From: Pegoplata infirma
Taxonomy: Eukaryota > Arthropoda > Insecta > Diptera > Anthomyiidae
NCBI GenBank assembly: GCA_963921195.1
Contig: OY992537.1
Coordinates: 61,802,400-61,866,399, forward strand
Direction of reading: 5' to 3'
DNA: 64,000 bases
Positions within the stretch are counted from its first letter, which is position 1. The number at the start of each line of letters is the position of its first letter. The position numbers and the translations under genes were made by a program. The notes under the pieces were generated by a model, which did not search any database, had not been told where the DNA came from, and saw only the letters and a program-made list of their open reading frames with translations. This document shows positions 22,581 through 34,079 of the stretch, in pieces.

Positions 22581-22728
22581 GTTTGTTTATTTTTGGTATG
22601 ACCCAAAGACCATTAACTTTGTTTTGAGAAAAACGAAAAAGAAACTTCTCATCAACTTTATTAAAAATCTACACGACAGATTTGTTTTTTACTTTTGGTA
22701 TCGATTGCTTTAAATGTTTTAAGAAAAA

Positions 22729-23582
22729 CAAGTAAGAAAATTATAGTCGGTCAAGACCGACCATATAATACCCTACACCAAGGTTTCCCGGAAAATGGGT
22801 CCCATGGATCGATTAGATCTATATGTTGTAAAACCTTTAATAAGTGAAGAAAACACTCACAAATCAAATTTGAGTGAAATAGGCTTCTATTTGTTGACAA
22901 TAAACCGCTTTAACTGAATATCGGGCGAAATTTTCACAAGGGGCCTGAGTACAAAACTGGTCCGATGATTATCAGGTTTGATAAGGTTATTTAAGTACGC
23001 GTTTAACATACACAAACAAAATTTTAATTAAATATTTTCTATTTTCATGAAATTTGAGACATTTATGTGAAAATCGGGAAGGTGGTTTGTATGGGGGCTA
23101 CAAGAAGAACTGGTCCGATTTCTTTCAAATTCGGAATGATGATATGAGAAGACAAAACATGTTTACCATCCAAATTTCAAAGCGATACCTTCTATAATAC
23201 GGTTATTAGAGTCATTTGAGCCAAAACTAAAGAGGACCTTTGTATGGGGGCTAGGTCTAAATATGGACCGATTTTTTCCAATTTCAATAGGCTTCGTCCT
23301 TGGGCCAAGAGAGACTTAAGTTTAAAATTTCAAGTCAATTGATTAAAAATTGCGACCTGTATCGTGTTTACACCGTTTACATGGACAGACAGACAGACAG
23401 ACGGACGGACGGACAGACGGACGGACGGACGGACGGACGGACATCGCTAAATCGACTCAAAAAGTGATTCTGAGTCGATCGGTATACTTAAAGGTGGGTC
23501 TAGGACCAATATTTCGGGTAGTTACAAACATCAGCACAAACTCATTATACCCTGTACCACAGTGTGGTGTAGGGTATAAATA
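22729..23582 (+). mobile_element. Complete mini-me/DINE-1-like element, GTCGGTC subfamily
   Basis: It begins AACAAGTAAGAAAATTATA and the hairpin GTCGGTCAAGACCGAC (22746-22761), then ATACCCTACACC. A body with repeated GTATGGGGGCTA words follows. The (GGAC/AGAC)n tract lies at 23383-23442, then CATCGCTAAATCGACTC. It ends in the hairpin ATACCCTGTACCACAG/TGTGGTGTAGGGTAT at 23549-23579. Both ends and the proto-microsatellite are present, so this is the best reference copy in the window. It is non-coding. Confidence 0.88.
23383..23442. repeat. (GGAC/AGAC)n microsatellite within mini-me
   Basis: Fifteen tetranucleotides alternating AGAC and GGAC, the longest such tract in the window. It corresponds to (GTCY)n on the other strand, known from mini-me elements as a seed for microsatellites. 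Confidence 0.95.
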
Positions 23583-24587
23583 CAAATTTTTATACGTTTT
23601 TGCTCAAGATATCAAAAGTTATTATGATTTAAACAAAAAAAGACTTGGTCGCGTTTTGCTCCATATCCCGTTTAAATGAATATTTTCTTAAAAAAAATTA
23701 ATTTTCTTTCACGTGGGTCAAAGTCAACCTGAGTTTACCTTATTAAATTATCTTTAATTTTGGCTATAATTAGCAAAGTTGGGGCTGGATATCTTTAAAT
23801 TCTTACAATAAATTCATTCCGGATGAAAATACAGTGCATAACAATCATAAACAATTGATTTCTAATTCCATTTGGCGAATGGTTTATGGGTCACACCAAT
23901 AACCAAGCGTCAATTTTTAGTTTGTTTTGATATGCACCCTTTCAAAGTTATATGCATCAAAACAAAAGTAGAGAAAAATATTTTAACTTTTAGGTGTAAA
24001 ATTTGCTGCATGTGCAGAAAATTGGCGTATGCAGCAAACCAATGTTAAGAAAATGTTAATATTGGGGATATGAAGCAAAGTTAGGGCTGGATATCTTCTA
24101 ATTTATACGATATATAAAAAAATAGATTACGGATTTGGAAAGAGGACATATGATTAATATACAATTGATTCCTAACTCCATTTTCCCAAAAATGGTCTTT
24201 GGGTCATACCAAAAATAAACAAACGTAATGTGTTAATTGAATTTTTAACTTTGCTAAAAAAATAAATAAAATAAAATCATACTCATAAACATGCAAAGAA
24301 TTACAACAAATTTTAATTTAAAAATTTTTTCAAACCAAATGCGTAATTATTATCGCATTTTCGTAATAGGTCTGAAATCAATTAATTTTGTAATTGAATC
24401 AACGAATTGCGTTATTGAAATTCATATTTATTTCCTTATGTGTATAGAGATGTGGAACCAAGAACAAAATGCAATGATTTTTTTCAAAACTATTTTACTT
24501 AATATTTTTGTAATCCATTTTTTTGACTCAATTTTTTTCACTCAAAGTATTTTTTACTTCAACTTTTCCATTCAAACTTTTTTATAC

Positions 24588-25350
24588 TCTCCACTCTAGT
24601 GATAGAGGGTATATATAAGTTTGTCATTCCGTTTGTAACACCTCGAAATATTGGTCTAGGACCCCATAAAGACAATCTAGCGATGTCCGTCCGTCCATCC
24701 GTCTGTCCGTCTGTCTGTTAAAAACACGCTAACTTTTGAAAGACTTTACGGAAGCTCCTGAAGTTTGGCATAAATGTTGGGCATTTACCTGGTCAGGTCG
24801 GTATTGCAATCCAGCGAAATCGGTAAAGTGGTTCAAAAGTTATAAGCAAAAGATTGAATTTCGGCATGGGTTTTTCTCGAATTTACGAAATAAAACACAC
24901 GGTAACTTTCGAACAGCATTTCTGTGGCTGCTGAAGTGTTCCTCTAGTCCGGTTCGTTTTAAATTTCAGCGAAATCGGTCCAGTGGCTAAAAAGTTATAA
25001 GCAAAACCCTGAATTTCAGATTGGTTTGACCTGAAATTCACGTGCTGAAAAACTCGAGTTTAAAAAAAACAAGCTTTAAAAACAATAATAAGCCACAAAA
25101 TTACTTTACAGAGTATTTTTGTCACTCAGAAATATTTTTACACTAAAAAAAAAAATTTACACTCAAAAAAATCGATTTTTTTTTTTTTTTTTACAAAAAT
25201 GACAAAAAAATTTTTTTACTCAAAATAAAATATTTTAATCAAAATTGTAATTTTTTTTACATTAAAGAATTTATAATTGTTTAAAAATGGCATTGTGGAG
25301 GGTATTCATAGATTCGGCCAAGTCAAATTTAACTTTTCTACTTGTTTTTT
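24588..25350 (-). mobile_element. Complete mini-me/DINE-1-like element, subfamily I
   Basis: Read left to right it opens with the terminal hairpin region CCACTCTAGTGATAGAGGGT, GTTTGTCATTCCGTTTGTAA, GGTCTAGGACCCCATAAAG, then the GTCCGTCCGTCCATCCGTCT tract (24684-24719). The body has GCTCCTGAAGTTTGGC, and it closes with GATTCGGCCAAGTCAAATTT and CTACTTG. Body motifs with GAAATCGG.CCAGTGG occur twice. It is the minus-strand counterpart of the other copies. Confidence 0.87.
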
Positions 25351-25540
25351 AATTTTTTAGTCAAAATTTTTATTTTATAATTTTTTTTACTAAATTTGCT
25401 TTTTCAAAAAATGGCTTTTGGAACCCTGTTAAAAAAGCTGTTATGCCCCGGTCTTAATAAAATGCTAACCCCTTAACTTTAAAATATTTTCTATGTAGTG
25501 AGCCAAGTCAAATTAAAAACAACTTCGAAAGTCTACCTGT

Positions 25541-25728
25541 TTTATTTTGGACTGTATCGTGTCCTCTACAGACGGACAGACGGACGGACGGACATCGCTA
25601 GAATGTCTTAGAATCGATCGCTGATCAATAATATATACTCTATGGGGTCATAGACCGATATTTCGATGCGTTTCACACGGAATGACAAAGTGAGTATACC
25701 CCCATACTGTGGTTGGAGGGTATAAAAA
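25541..25728 (+). mobile_element. mini-me/DINE-1-like element, 3' half
   Basis: It carries the GACGGACAGACGGACGGACG tract at 25571-25592, then CATCGCTAGAATGTCTTAG, GATCGATC, ACCGATATTTCGATG and the end hairpin TATACCCCCATACTGTGG/GGAGGGTATA. The next copy begins directly after it. Confidence 0.8.
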
Positions 25729-25730
25729 CA

Positions 25731-26050
25731 AGTAAAAAAGTTAAATTCAGCCTTGCCGAATGTATTGATACCCTCTACAATGTAAACAAGATTATTTGCA
25801 AAAAAAAATTGAAAAAAAAATTTCCGCGGGAAAAAAATTTTGGCGGAAAAAAAATCCGCGGAATTTTTTTTGTAAAAAATATGTTTGTTATTGTTTAAAT
25901 ACCATTAAGCATCGTATTCTGTTCACGAATATCAACCAGCAGCCGAATTAAAGCATTTTGTATATTTAGGTTATGTTGAATGTACCAAAATTTTCGAGGT
26001 GTTAACTTTGAGATATTTTCTTTGTGGTGACCCAAGTCGAATTAAAAAAA
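25731..26050 (+). mobile_element. mini-me/DINE-1-like element, internally deleted
   Basis: 5' block ACAAGTAAAAAAGTTAAATTC with the hairpin TTCAGC/GCCGAA and GATACCCTCTACAATG, then TTAGGTTATGTTGAATGTAC. It lacks the GGAC tract and 3' end. It abuts copies on both sides, forming a tandem series. Confidence 0.75.
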
Positions 26051-26504
26051 AGAACAAGTAAACAAGTTAAATTCGGCCTTGCCGAATGTATTGATTCCCT
26101 CCAAAATGTAAAAAAGATTATTACAAAAAAAAAAATTCTTTTGAAAAAAAAATCAAATATAACGCGAAGCAATTTTTTTGAGAAAAAAAAACTCTGCGAA
26201 TTTTGTAAAAATACCATCCTGTGTCCAATTCTGTTCACATATGCCAACAAGCAGCCAATTTAAAGCAATTTGTATTTTTAGGTTATGTTGAATGTACCAA
26301 AATTTTCGAGATATCCTTACATTTTCGTTCATAACTTTTGAATCGCTGAACCGACATTGCTCAAATGCAACACCAATTTTCTCGGGGCAACAAAAAGTAA
26401 ATGTGTTAGGTTTCAGTCATATCCGTGTAATATTTTGGTAGTGATTGCCATTTCCCCAGACAGACGGACGGACAGACAGACGGACAGACAGCCAGACATC
26501 GCTA

Positions 26505-26767
26505 CACACAAAAACAAAATTTCCAATGAACGACTTCATAGTATTTATGAACAAATTCATACACTTTATTAACTTTTTCATAATACTTATAAACTTTCTC
26601 ATAGTATATATGAATAAATCATAATATGTGAAATTTAAGAACAATTTTACATTTTTCATAAACACCATGAAAAAGTTTATAAGTATTATGAAAAAGTTAA
26701 AAAAATTGTATGAATTTGTTCATAAATACTATGACAATCGTTCATTGGAATTTTTATTTTTTGTGTG
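26505..26767. mobile_element. TA-inserting foldback MITE, CACACAAAAA ends
   Basis: The arms are complementary almost to the centre: CACACAAAAACAAAATTTCC with GGAATTTTTATTTTTTGTGTG. TA flanks both ends, matching the GCTAGAATG of the uninterrupted mini-me. CATAGTATTTATGA-type words repeat inside. Confidence 0.88.
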
Positions 26768-26831
26768 TAGAATGTCCCAGACCGATATTTCGATGAGTTG
26801 CAAACGGAATGAAAAACTTATACTTATATAC

Positions 26832-27989
26832 TAGAGTTGTCAAAACCGATTTCCGAAGTATTCGAAAAATCGGTTTTTTTTGTATTTTTCCGGTTTTTTA
26901 AAACCGGTTTTTTGAAAAGCCCGGTTTTCGAAGTATTCGAGAAACCGATTTTTTGGTCTCGAATAATCGACTTTTTTATATTTATTTTTTTTTGTTATTT
27001 TGCATTCAAAGTCGTTTTTTAGTAGCCATCTCAAGACTTTGAAGAACAGTTTAATTATACCTTAAAATAAATTCAAAATCCTGAATTGAAAGAGGATTTT
27101 GGCTAGATACTACATAGATAAATTATCTAAAAGATCTTCCAAATTAGATCTGCTTTACAAGGCATTACTGAAAAGTATGATACTTGCTTTTTTCAAGTAA
27201 GTAGTTGCTAACTTTATTAGAGTTTTTCATGAAAATTTCGGTAGCTTTAACCAAAAATTTTGTGTGTTCGGAATGGGTCATTGGGGGACACCTTGCTCTT
27301 CGCGGTGAATGTTTTTAAGTTCATTTATAATGCACGGGCCCACGTAGGCTAGTTGGTAGCGTGCTAGCCCTTCAACGTGGGGGTCGTGGGTTCGATTCCC
27401 ACCAGAACCCTTGGTTTTTTCGCTACAACGAGACGATGGTCATTGTTACCAGTTCTCGGTTAGGTTGAGTTTATTAAAAATGAGTTGTAAATAAATAAAA
27501 GTAATTGATCATGTGATCAAAACCGAAAAAAAATAAATTTTTTAATCCCCTGGGTTCAAGTGATAGACTTTGAAGTTCTTCTGCCATTAAAAAGTTTCTT
27601 TTGTTTTACAAAAAAAAAAAAAAAAAAAACATATTAAAAAGTGTAATTTTTCAGAGGTTGGTTCAGGGGGGAGCTTTTCCCCCTGGTCCGATTTTGTCCA
27701 TTGACGAACGTAGCCGGCCTATGACCATGATACATTTTGTGCCAAATTTCAGGGGTCTAACTTTTTTATTTTGGACTGAATCGTGTTTTATACAGACGGA
27801 CATGCTTGTTTTGTTTTTCTTTTTTATTGTTTTGTTTTACTTTTTTATTAAATAATGAAAAAACCGAAAAACCGATTATTCGAAAGCGGTTTTTAGTTAC
27901 AAAACCGAAAAACCGATTTTTTTAAAAGGCGGTTTTTCGAAGTATTCGAAAACCGGTTTTTTGAAATAGACGAATATTTGACAACTCTA
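26832..27989. mobile_element. hAT-like element with A/T-palindrome ends, carrying a SINE
   Basis: Ends TAGAGTTGTC and GACAACTCTA. The flanks share CTTATATAC (26823-26831 and 27990-27998), containing an 8-bp hAT-type duplication. AAAACCGGTTTTTTGAA-type words are repeated near both ends. The centre holds a tRNA-derived SINE and a mini-me-like fragment (27735-27800). The same end family occurs at 41365. Confidence 0.82.
27347..27500 (+). mobile_element. tRNA-derived SINE
   Basis: A tRNA-like head (27347-27420) has a GCTA/TAGC D stem, the B box GGTTCGATTCCC and a perfect GTGGG/CCCAC T stem. The acceptor stem is mispaired after three bases, so it is not a tRNA gene. Downstream come TTACCAGTTCTCGGTTAGG and a tail of TAAATAAATAAA type, as in many insect SINEs. 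Confidence 0.7.
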
Positions 27990-28022
27990 CTTATATACCC
28001 TCTATCACTAGAGTGGAGGGTA

Positions 28023-28640
28023 TAAAAATAATAAGTTATCGTTCCACTAAACATGGTGTCTTAATGAGTGATTGTTGATCACCATTTTCATTTTAAAATT
28101 TTATAATTATTTTTTTTTTACCAAATTTAAATGAAAACCTGTTGAAAAGTTATCAAAAAAAGTTTTTAATTTAATTTAAAAACTTTTCTTATTGCAAGCA
28201 AATATGAAATATCATATGGTTTACAAGAAGTTAAAAACAACATACCTAACAACAAACGAAAAACTCTAAATAAACCATAAATGTGTCTAGAAAAGTTTTA
28301 TTTGTTTTGCCCCACTTCAGTAATTTTATAAATTGCGTTTTATGATGAAAAAATCGTAACGGCGTAGAATAATAATTCAAAAATATTGCGTATTTATTTG
28401 TACCCTACACTTATTGTTAATCATGGAGAGTACATATAAGTTGATCATTCCGTTTGTGACACAAAACTTTGGGAAAACTGAGGGAAAATTCAAAAAAATT
28501 AATCATAGAACTCAAAAATTTTTTAGACATTAAAAAATCCAGGAAAATCCAGAAAAATTCCAAAAAACATGAAATAAAAAAAAAAAAAAAAAAATAGGTA
28601 TGAGAAAAATTTCAGAAAATTGAGAAACTCTTTAAAATAA
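28023..28640. other. AT-rich interval without a gene
   Basis: An eroded mini-me 3' end is suggested near 28400-28460 (ATCATTCCGTTTGTGACA). Otherwise nothing is recognised. Confidence 0.35.
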
Positions 28641-29060
28641 CACTGGTCAACGTCAACGTCTGGGGTCTGACCACTTCTTTTCAATCAACTTTCTGATGAT
28701 GATACCGAATTTGGTATCCTAAAACATCACAAAAAAAGGTCTTAAAATGTCCAATAACGCGTTTTTCTGCAAACTTTGACCCAAATTTTCTCAAAAACTT
28801 GACGTGATAGAAAAATTTTGAAACCAGTTTCGAAATCAACATTGAAAAGTAAATCGAAAGCGAGTAGTCAGATCTTAGAAGAATCAAAAAATTAAAAAAA
28901 AAAATATTTAAAACGCAAAAAAAAACACGTCAATTTTCTCAGAACCCTAACGTAACGGAGATAAATTTGGAAACAAGGTTTGAAATCTGCAATGAAAGGT
29001 TACTAGACAAAGAGAGGTCATTTCCCAGACCCATCCAAAAATTTCACATATATCGAACTG
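28640..29060. repeat. Relative of the 9.6-10.9 kb foldback core
   Basis: AACTTTGACCCAAATTTTCT, ACTTGACGTGATAGAAAAAT and ACCCATCCAAAAATTT match the core at 10040-10340 in order. Two diverged internal copies are present. No terminal repeats are visible. Confidence 0.6.
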
Positions 29061-29515
29061 CGTGATCGCAGTGTGTGTTTCAAAGTGTGTTTTTTAGTCG
29101 GCACAACCAAATAAAGAATTTATACTTGTTTTTTATGATGGGTTACGATATCATTTTAATAAACAATACTCTTCTACAATCTTTATAAATCATGGTCGTA
29201 TTAAAAAAAAATAATATAAAATAAAATCTTTTTATGATGTGAAAAATGTTAAAAATGTGTCATGAAATAAACATGAGATTTTCACAAAGGATTTATTATA
29301 GAAAAAAGTGGGATGTAAAATTTAATACTAATACCTACTTAAGGGGTTTATTATAAAATTTTACACAAACAAAGATTTAATTATAATGATCATGATTAAT
29401 TAATTGTCACGTTTGTAAAAAAAATAAAAAAAAACGGTAATTTCTTTACAAAAAAAGGAAAAGATAATTATGACATTAAGTTGTCAAATGCACAACATTT
29501 GTATACCCTCCGTAA
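29061..29515. other. AT-rich interval without a gene
   Basis: Nothing is recognised. Confidence 0.35.
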
Positions 29516-29700
29516 ACACTCAAAGAAAAATGCTTCATCATATTGATGAAACGCTTTCATCACTTGCTGTTATCAATTTTGATGACAAATTTCATCATAT
29601 TGATGCAACTTTTCTTCAATATTATAAAATATGTCATAAAAATTGATGAAACAAGTAATGACTCATTTCGTCATGTCATCAAAAAATGTCATCAATATGC
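29516..29700. repeat. TCATCATATTGAT-rich dispersed repeat
   Basis: It begins ACACTCAAAG, then repeats TCATCATATTGATG and its complement. It is related to 1-120 and to 38390-38452, where the end reads CTTTGGGTGT. It is probably the terminal part of an element that also contains the tRNA-like modules at 29.8 and 30.6 kb. Confidence 0.5.
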
Positions 29701-29797
29701 TTTTTAAATTTTAATTATTAAAATAATTTTACAATAACTAAAACAGTTAAATCAATATATTTAAAAATATATAAAAAAAAAAAAAAAGCATAAAAAA

Positions 29798-29868
29798 TAG
29801 CTGGTACTCGAACCCACGACCTTCCCGTTGTGGTGTCTATTTTCGACGCCTTAACAAGCTGAGCCACT
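29798..29868 (-). other. tRNA-derived module 2, second copy
   Basis: On the minus strand GTGGCTCAGCTTGTTAAGGC is an A-box region and GTGGGTTCGAG a B box, followed by a T-run. It shares the upstream GAGGTTTTCCTC and the internal AAGGCGTCGA with 5133-5212. The acceptor stem is absent. Confidence 0.65.
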
Positions 29869-29897
29869 ATTAGAGGAAAACCTCGCAAACTAGCACT

Positions 29898-30487
29898 TAC
29901 AAGAGAAGTCACCCTAATGTCACCCTCCAATCTTTATGGAATTGGTTTTCTTTTGTAGATTATAAAAAACAAAGGGACACGTGTTTTTTTAGCGGCCAAA
30001 TTCATGTTTAGGGGGTGCAAATGAGAGGGATGGAAACGAATTTTTTTTTTCGTGTATATCCTATGTGTATATTGCTAAGTAACCTAGTCATGTTGCATGG
30101 CGCATGAAAGGTCTATCTAAATAGGCCAAGAACGTTTCCAGACATGCAAAAATGTTTGTCATATTGATTAAAATAACAAATCTTAACGATTTCTTTTTCA
30201 TAAGTCCGAAAATATTGTCTTTTCTGGCACGTTGTAAGTACCATCAGATAGGTCTTTTAAATACCTTTAATCTGACACCAAATATGCCTATGTTAATTTT
30301 GATTCAACAGGCGTAAATCGTAAAAAACTGAAAATGCCAACTTCCACCCGTACAAATCGACGCCCCTAAAAACAAGTTTAGGCCGCTAAAAAAATACGTG
30401 TCTAATTAATTTTTGTTCTAAACAACAATATCCAAAATTCATGAAGATCGTAGGGTGAAACCAGGAAGACTTCCCTTGTTAGTTTTA
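29898..30487. mobile_element. Inverted-repeat element with ACACGT...AGCGGCC subterminal block
   Basis: ACAAGAGAAGTCACCCT at the left pairs with a right end reading AAGACTTCCCTTGT, and ACACGTGTTTTTTTAGCGGCC-type words occur in both arms (29980-30001, 30383-30404). A second copy, split by a hAT-like element, spans about 41280-43042. No gene is present. Confidence 0.65.
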
Positions 30488-30620
30488 TAACGTTTGATAA
30501 TGTGTATTTGCAAATATTTGAAAAAGTTTGTTTTTGGCAGAGCATAGTGACATACAAACTCTAAATGTTATAGAACACTGTTCACAAAATGGATTTTAAG
30601 TGTTATTATTTGTTAATATG

Positions 30621-30688
30621 CTTTAGTTAAGTGGCTAGAGGACAAACTTCACGAACTACGGGTACGGTGCTCAAATCCCGGTGGGGAC
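30621..30688 (+). other. tRNA-derived module 1, second copy
   Basis: TTAGTTAAGTGGCTAGAG (A box) and GTGCTCAAATCCC (B box, degenerate) match the minus-strand module at 4877-4945, and the upstream AAGTGTTAT context is shared. With the module at 29798-29868 it recreates the divergent pair seen at 4.9-5.2 kb. Confidence 0.6.
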
Positions 30689-30793
30689 AAGATATAAAAT
30701 ATAAATTTTAGAAATAAAAATTGTAAATAAATGTAAATAAAAAAAAATAACATTAAAATAAATAAAAATAGAATTGAATTAATTTTTTTTTTT

Positions 30794-31545
30794 AACATGA
30801 TAATGTTTTTAGGCTGGTGTTTAATTTTAAAAAAGTTGCAGGACGCCATCTCAGTTTTGACTATATAAGCTAACAATTAACGAAAAAGAAAACAAGAATT
30901 TCTATTTTCATTTTCTTTAAACCAAAAATTTTAATAACTTGGGTTTGTAACTTGGATAAAATTCACATCGTGGTGAATAAAACCGTTTTTCACCAGCTGG
31001 TGAATAAAAAGTAACATTATTATTTTTCAACAAAAAAAAATTTTTTTTTCATCAATTTTTTTTCATCAATTTTTTTTTTCATCAATATTTTTTCCATAAA
31101 ATTTTTTTTCTTCATCAAAATTTTTTTTTCATAATTTTTTTTTTCATACATTTTTTTTTCATCAAACTTTTTTTTTCATCAAAAAATTTTTTTTTCATCA
31201 AAATTTTTTATTCTTCAATTTTTTTTGTTTTTTTTTATTATTTTGTTTTTTTTTCATTATTTTTTTTTTTATAAATTTTTTTTATCATATTTTTTTTCAT
31301 CAATTTTTTTTTCATCAAATTTTTTATAATCATTTTTCTTCTCACCAAAATTTTTTTTTTCATATTTTTTTTCATCAATTTTTTTTTACATCAAAAAATT
31401 TTTCTTTTTATCAAAAAAATTCATCAAAAACTATTTTTTATCAAATTTTTTTTCACCAAAAATTTTGGGTTTATTAAATTTTTTTAACATAATTTTGTTT
31501 TTCGAGAAAAAAAAATAATTTTTTTTACCAAAACTACTTTTTCAT
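30794..31545 (+). mobile_element. Poly-T/CATCA array element, copy 1
   Basis: The left end TTAACATGATAATGTTTTTA and GGCTGGTGTTTAATTTT are shared with 57618 and, in complement, 49193. About 190 bases in come two dyads, ATTCACATCGTGGTGAAT (30961-30978) and the perfect palindrome TTCACCAGCTGGTGAA (30989-31004). A long irregular array of T-runs separated by CATCAA follows (31030-31545). The right end is unclear. Confidence 0.7.
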
Positions 31546-31986
31546 CAGTCTAAGCTTTTCGCATAAAAATACTCCATTTGTTTATCAAATGTACATAAAA
31601 CAAGTGAGAGTGTTGTATTCTTTGGTGCCGAATCTTTTATACTTTCCAAAATGTAAACACCCCAGCAAAACTTTGGTAATGGGTAGTGATTATATGACAC
31701 ATTACCAGGTAATGCTTATAACTTATTTGTAGCATTATTTTGTGATATCTTACCAAACATTTGTTCCACAACGTATTATTTTCAAGTGAAAAATAATGCA
31801 TTACTAATAATTTGCTACGTAATGCATGATTATTGGAAAAAATGTATTTCATATTTATTATTTCTAAACATTAAATAATGGATGACTTATATTTGGTTAC
31901 ATTATGTATTATTTGAAAGTTTGAAATAATACATTATTTATAATTGGATGCATTACAATTATAAAAAAATGCATAAGTTTAAACTA

Positions 31987-32105
31987 GAGATGGGCTCACG
32001 ACAGGAAATTTCTAACGACACACACTCACGAGCATATTTTATCTACCTACACTCACTTACAATCACGTGAGTAAATTTAATACAAAATTACTTTTTCACT
32101 ACTCG
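31987..32105. mobile_element. Half of a hAT MITE (TAGAGATGGGC end)
   Basis: TAGAGATGGGCTCACGACAG, CACACTCACGAGCATATTTT and CAATCACGTGAGTAAAT match the left part of the complete MITE at 47321-47861. No right end follows. Confidence 0.7.
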
Positions 32106-33494
32106 TAACACCTTATATATTATCTTCTGGTATGCTATATTATATCATTTCTCGTAACCTATAAAATATCATATATTTTACACCTTACTCGTATTCTTCG
32201 TTATAAATTTATGACTTATTTTATACCTTACTGGTATTCTTTGTGATAATGTGGATGCATTACTTTGAGTCTCATCGCCTGTTAAAATCATCAATGCTGC
32301 AATGTATAAAATAAGAGATCCTATACCTTATTTTATACCTTACTAGCTTACCATCCCGGTACTTCGTTACCGGTTGTATTGAATACCGTATAATATAAAG
32401 ATCAGGATTACTCTATCGATTTAGAAAAAAATCCTCTACATAGTTTTTGTTTTATTTACTTGTGGACGTTTAAGTCTTTCATAAAATAATATTTTAATGA
32501 ATAATTTAAACAATAAAATTTGAATAACTTCGCTGGTACGTCATCATGCTCGTTTCGGTGAAAAAATGTATTGACAATTTTCGAGCCCTTATATCGGGTT
32601 TTAAGATTTTCAGTGAATAAATACTTCAGTGAACAAAAAAAGTTGGAATAATAATAAGTTTGAGTGGAAAAACATATAGAGAGAACAAATATAGAGTCAA
32701 AAAAGTTAAATACGTAAAATTTAAGTAAAAAGTATCATTCCATATTGTTCCCAGCTCTATTCCACTTCGTTCCCCGTTCTATTCCATTTCACTTCCAAGT
32801 CCATCTCCTTTCGCTCCATGTAAGTTTCATTCCTCTCCGTATAATATGCGTTAAAAATATAAAAAGTTCTGTTGTCTTTATATTGTAGATATGAGAAGTA
32901 CCATTTTACACCACTGTTACCAGGTACCCCTTTTTACCCTAAAATTTTAAAATATGTCCTTGTCTTGGGTGTTATTTCTGCGGCTTTTAGTTCAATAGTT
33001 AGATATCTCAAAATAACCATTTGTCCCCTTTTCCCCGTAAAATTATATTTTCCAAAAACTGTTTTTTTGTGCTAGGTGATCCTTTATTTAAAACATCAAG
33101 TTTCTGAACCATTATTTCAAGAAATATAAGAATAACCAAATTTGCACTTTTTATCCCCTTTACGATCGGTCGCGACCCTTAGAAACAGAATTTCCAAAAA
33201 TAACTATTTAAAACATTCAAAATTTCAGTGCCTAGGATAATTACTTCATGAAATATAAAAAGTATCAAAAAACACTTTTTTACAGCTCTAGAAACAGAAT
33301 TTTTTGAAAATACTTTAGCAGATTTTTTTTTTCAGCGAAGTCCCCTACATTCCAAAATTCAAGCTTCAACGGTCATTATTATAGGAACAAAAAAAAGTAC
33401 CAAAAGTACACTTTCTTACCCCCGTTAGAAACGAAATTTCAAAAAAAGTATCTCTTCCAGAAGTTTTTTTTCTTCACCGAAAAATTCTACATTC

Positions 33495-34073
33495 CTTTTT
33501 ATAAAAGGTACTTTTTATAAAATATACTTTTTATAAAAGGTACTTTTTATAAAAGGTACTTTCTATCAAAGGTACTTTTTATTAAAGGTACTTTTTATAA
33601 AACGTACTTTTTATAAAAGGTACTTTTTATAAAAGGTACTTTTTATAAAAGGTACTTTTTATAAAAGGTACTTTTTATAAAAGGTACTTTTTATAAAAGG
33701 TACTTTTTATAAAAGGTACTTTTTATAAAAGGTACTTTTTATAAAAGGTACTTTTTATAAAAGGTATTTTTTATAAAAGGTACTTTTATAAAAGGTACTT
33801 TTTATAAAAGGCACTTTTTATAAAAGGTACTTTTTATAATAGGTACTTTTTATAAAAGGTACTTTTTACAAAAGGTACTTTTTATAAAAGGTACTTTTTA
33901 TAAAAGGTACTTTTTATAAAAGGTACTTTTTATAAAAGGTACTTTTTATAAAAGGTACTTTTTATAAAAGGTACTTTTTATAAAAGGTACTTTTTAAAAA
34001 AGGTACTTTTTATAAAAGGTACTTTTTATAAAAGGTACTTTTTATAAAAGGTACTTTTTATAAAAGGTTCTTT
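33495..34073. repeat. 16-bp tandem array, GGTACTTTTTATAAAA
   Basis: About 36 copies with very few changes, such as single substitutions near 33512, 33770 and 33839. Each unit contains TATAAAA on the plus strand. The homogeneity implies recent expansion. Confidence 0.95.
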
Positions 34074-34079
34074 TTTACA

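Larger units (their letters stand above)
22585..24230. repeat. Inverted and direct repeats around a mini-me
   Basis: GGTATGACCCAAAGACCATT near 22600 is the complement of AATGGTCTTTGGGTCATACC near 24200, suggesting an inverted-repeat host element. Within it, two direct copies of a unit (AAAGTTRGGGCTGGATATCTT, then ACAATTGATT and CTAACTCCATTT) start near 23780 and 24080. Confidence 0.55.
26055..28022 (+). mobile_element. mini-me/DINE-1-like element with two insertions
   Basis: 5' end ACAAGTAAACAAGTTAAATT and the perfect hairpin TTCGGC-CTT-GCCGAA (26072-26086), body, GACAGACGGACGGACAGAC tract at 26458-26498, GACCGATATTTCGATGAG and the 3' hairpin ATACCCTCTATCACTAGAG at 27996-28022. A TA MITE lies at 26505-26767 and a hAT-like element at 26832-27989. 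Confidence 0.87.

Noticed and set aside
24291..24599. 102-codon frame as a gene
   Set aside because: AT-biased composition, no recognisable features, and its end runs into the terminal block of a mini-me element.
27347..27420. Functional tRNA gene
   Set aside because: D and T stems are good but the acceptor stem is mispaired and no clear anticodon arm forms; the tail is SINE-like.
33495..34073. Array of promoters because of repeated TATAAAA
   Set aside because: The word is part of a 16-bp tandem unit with no initiator or gene downstream. Kept only as a curiosity.
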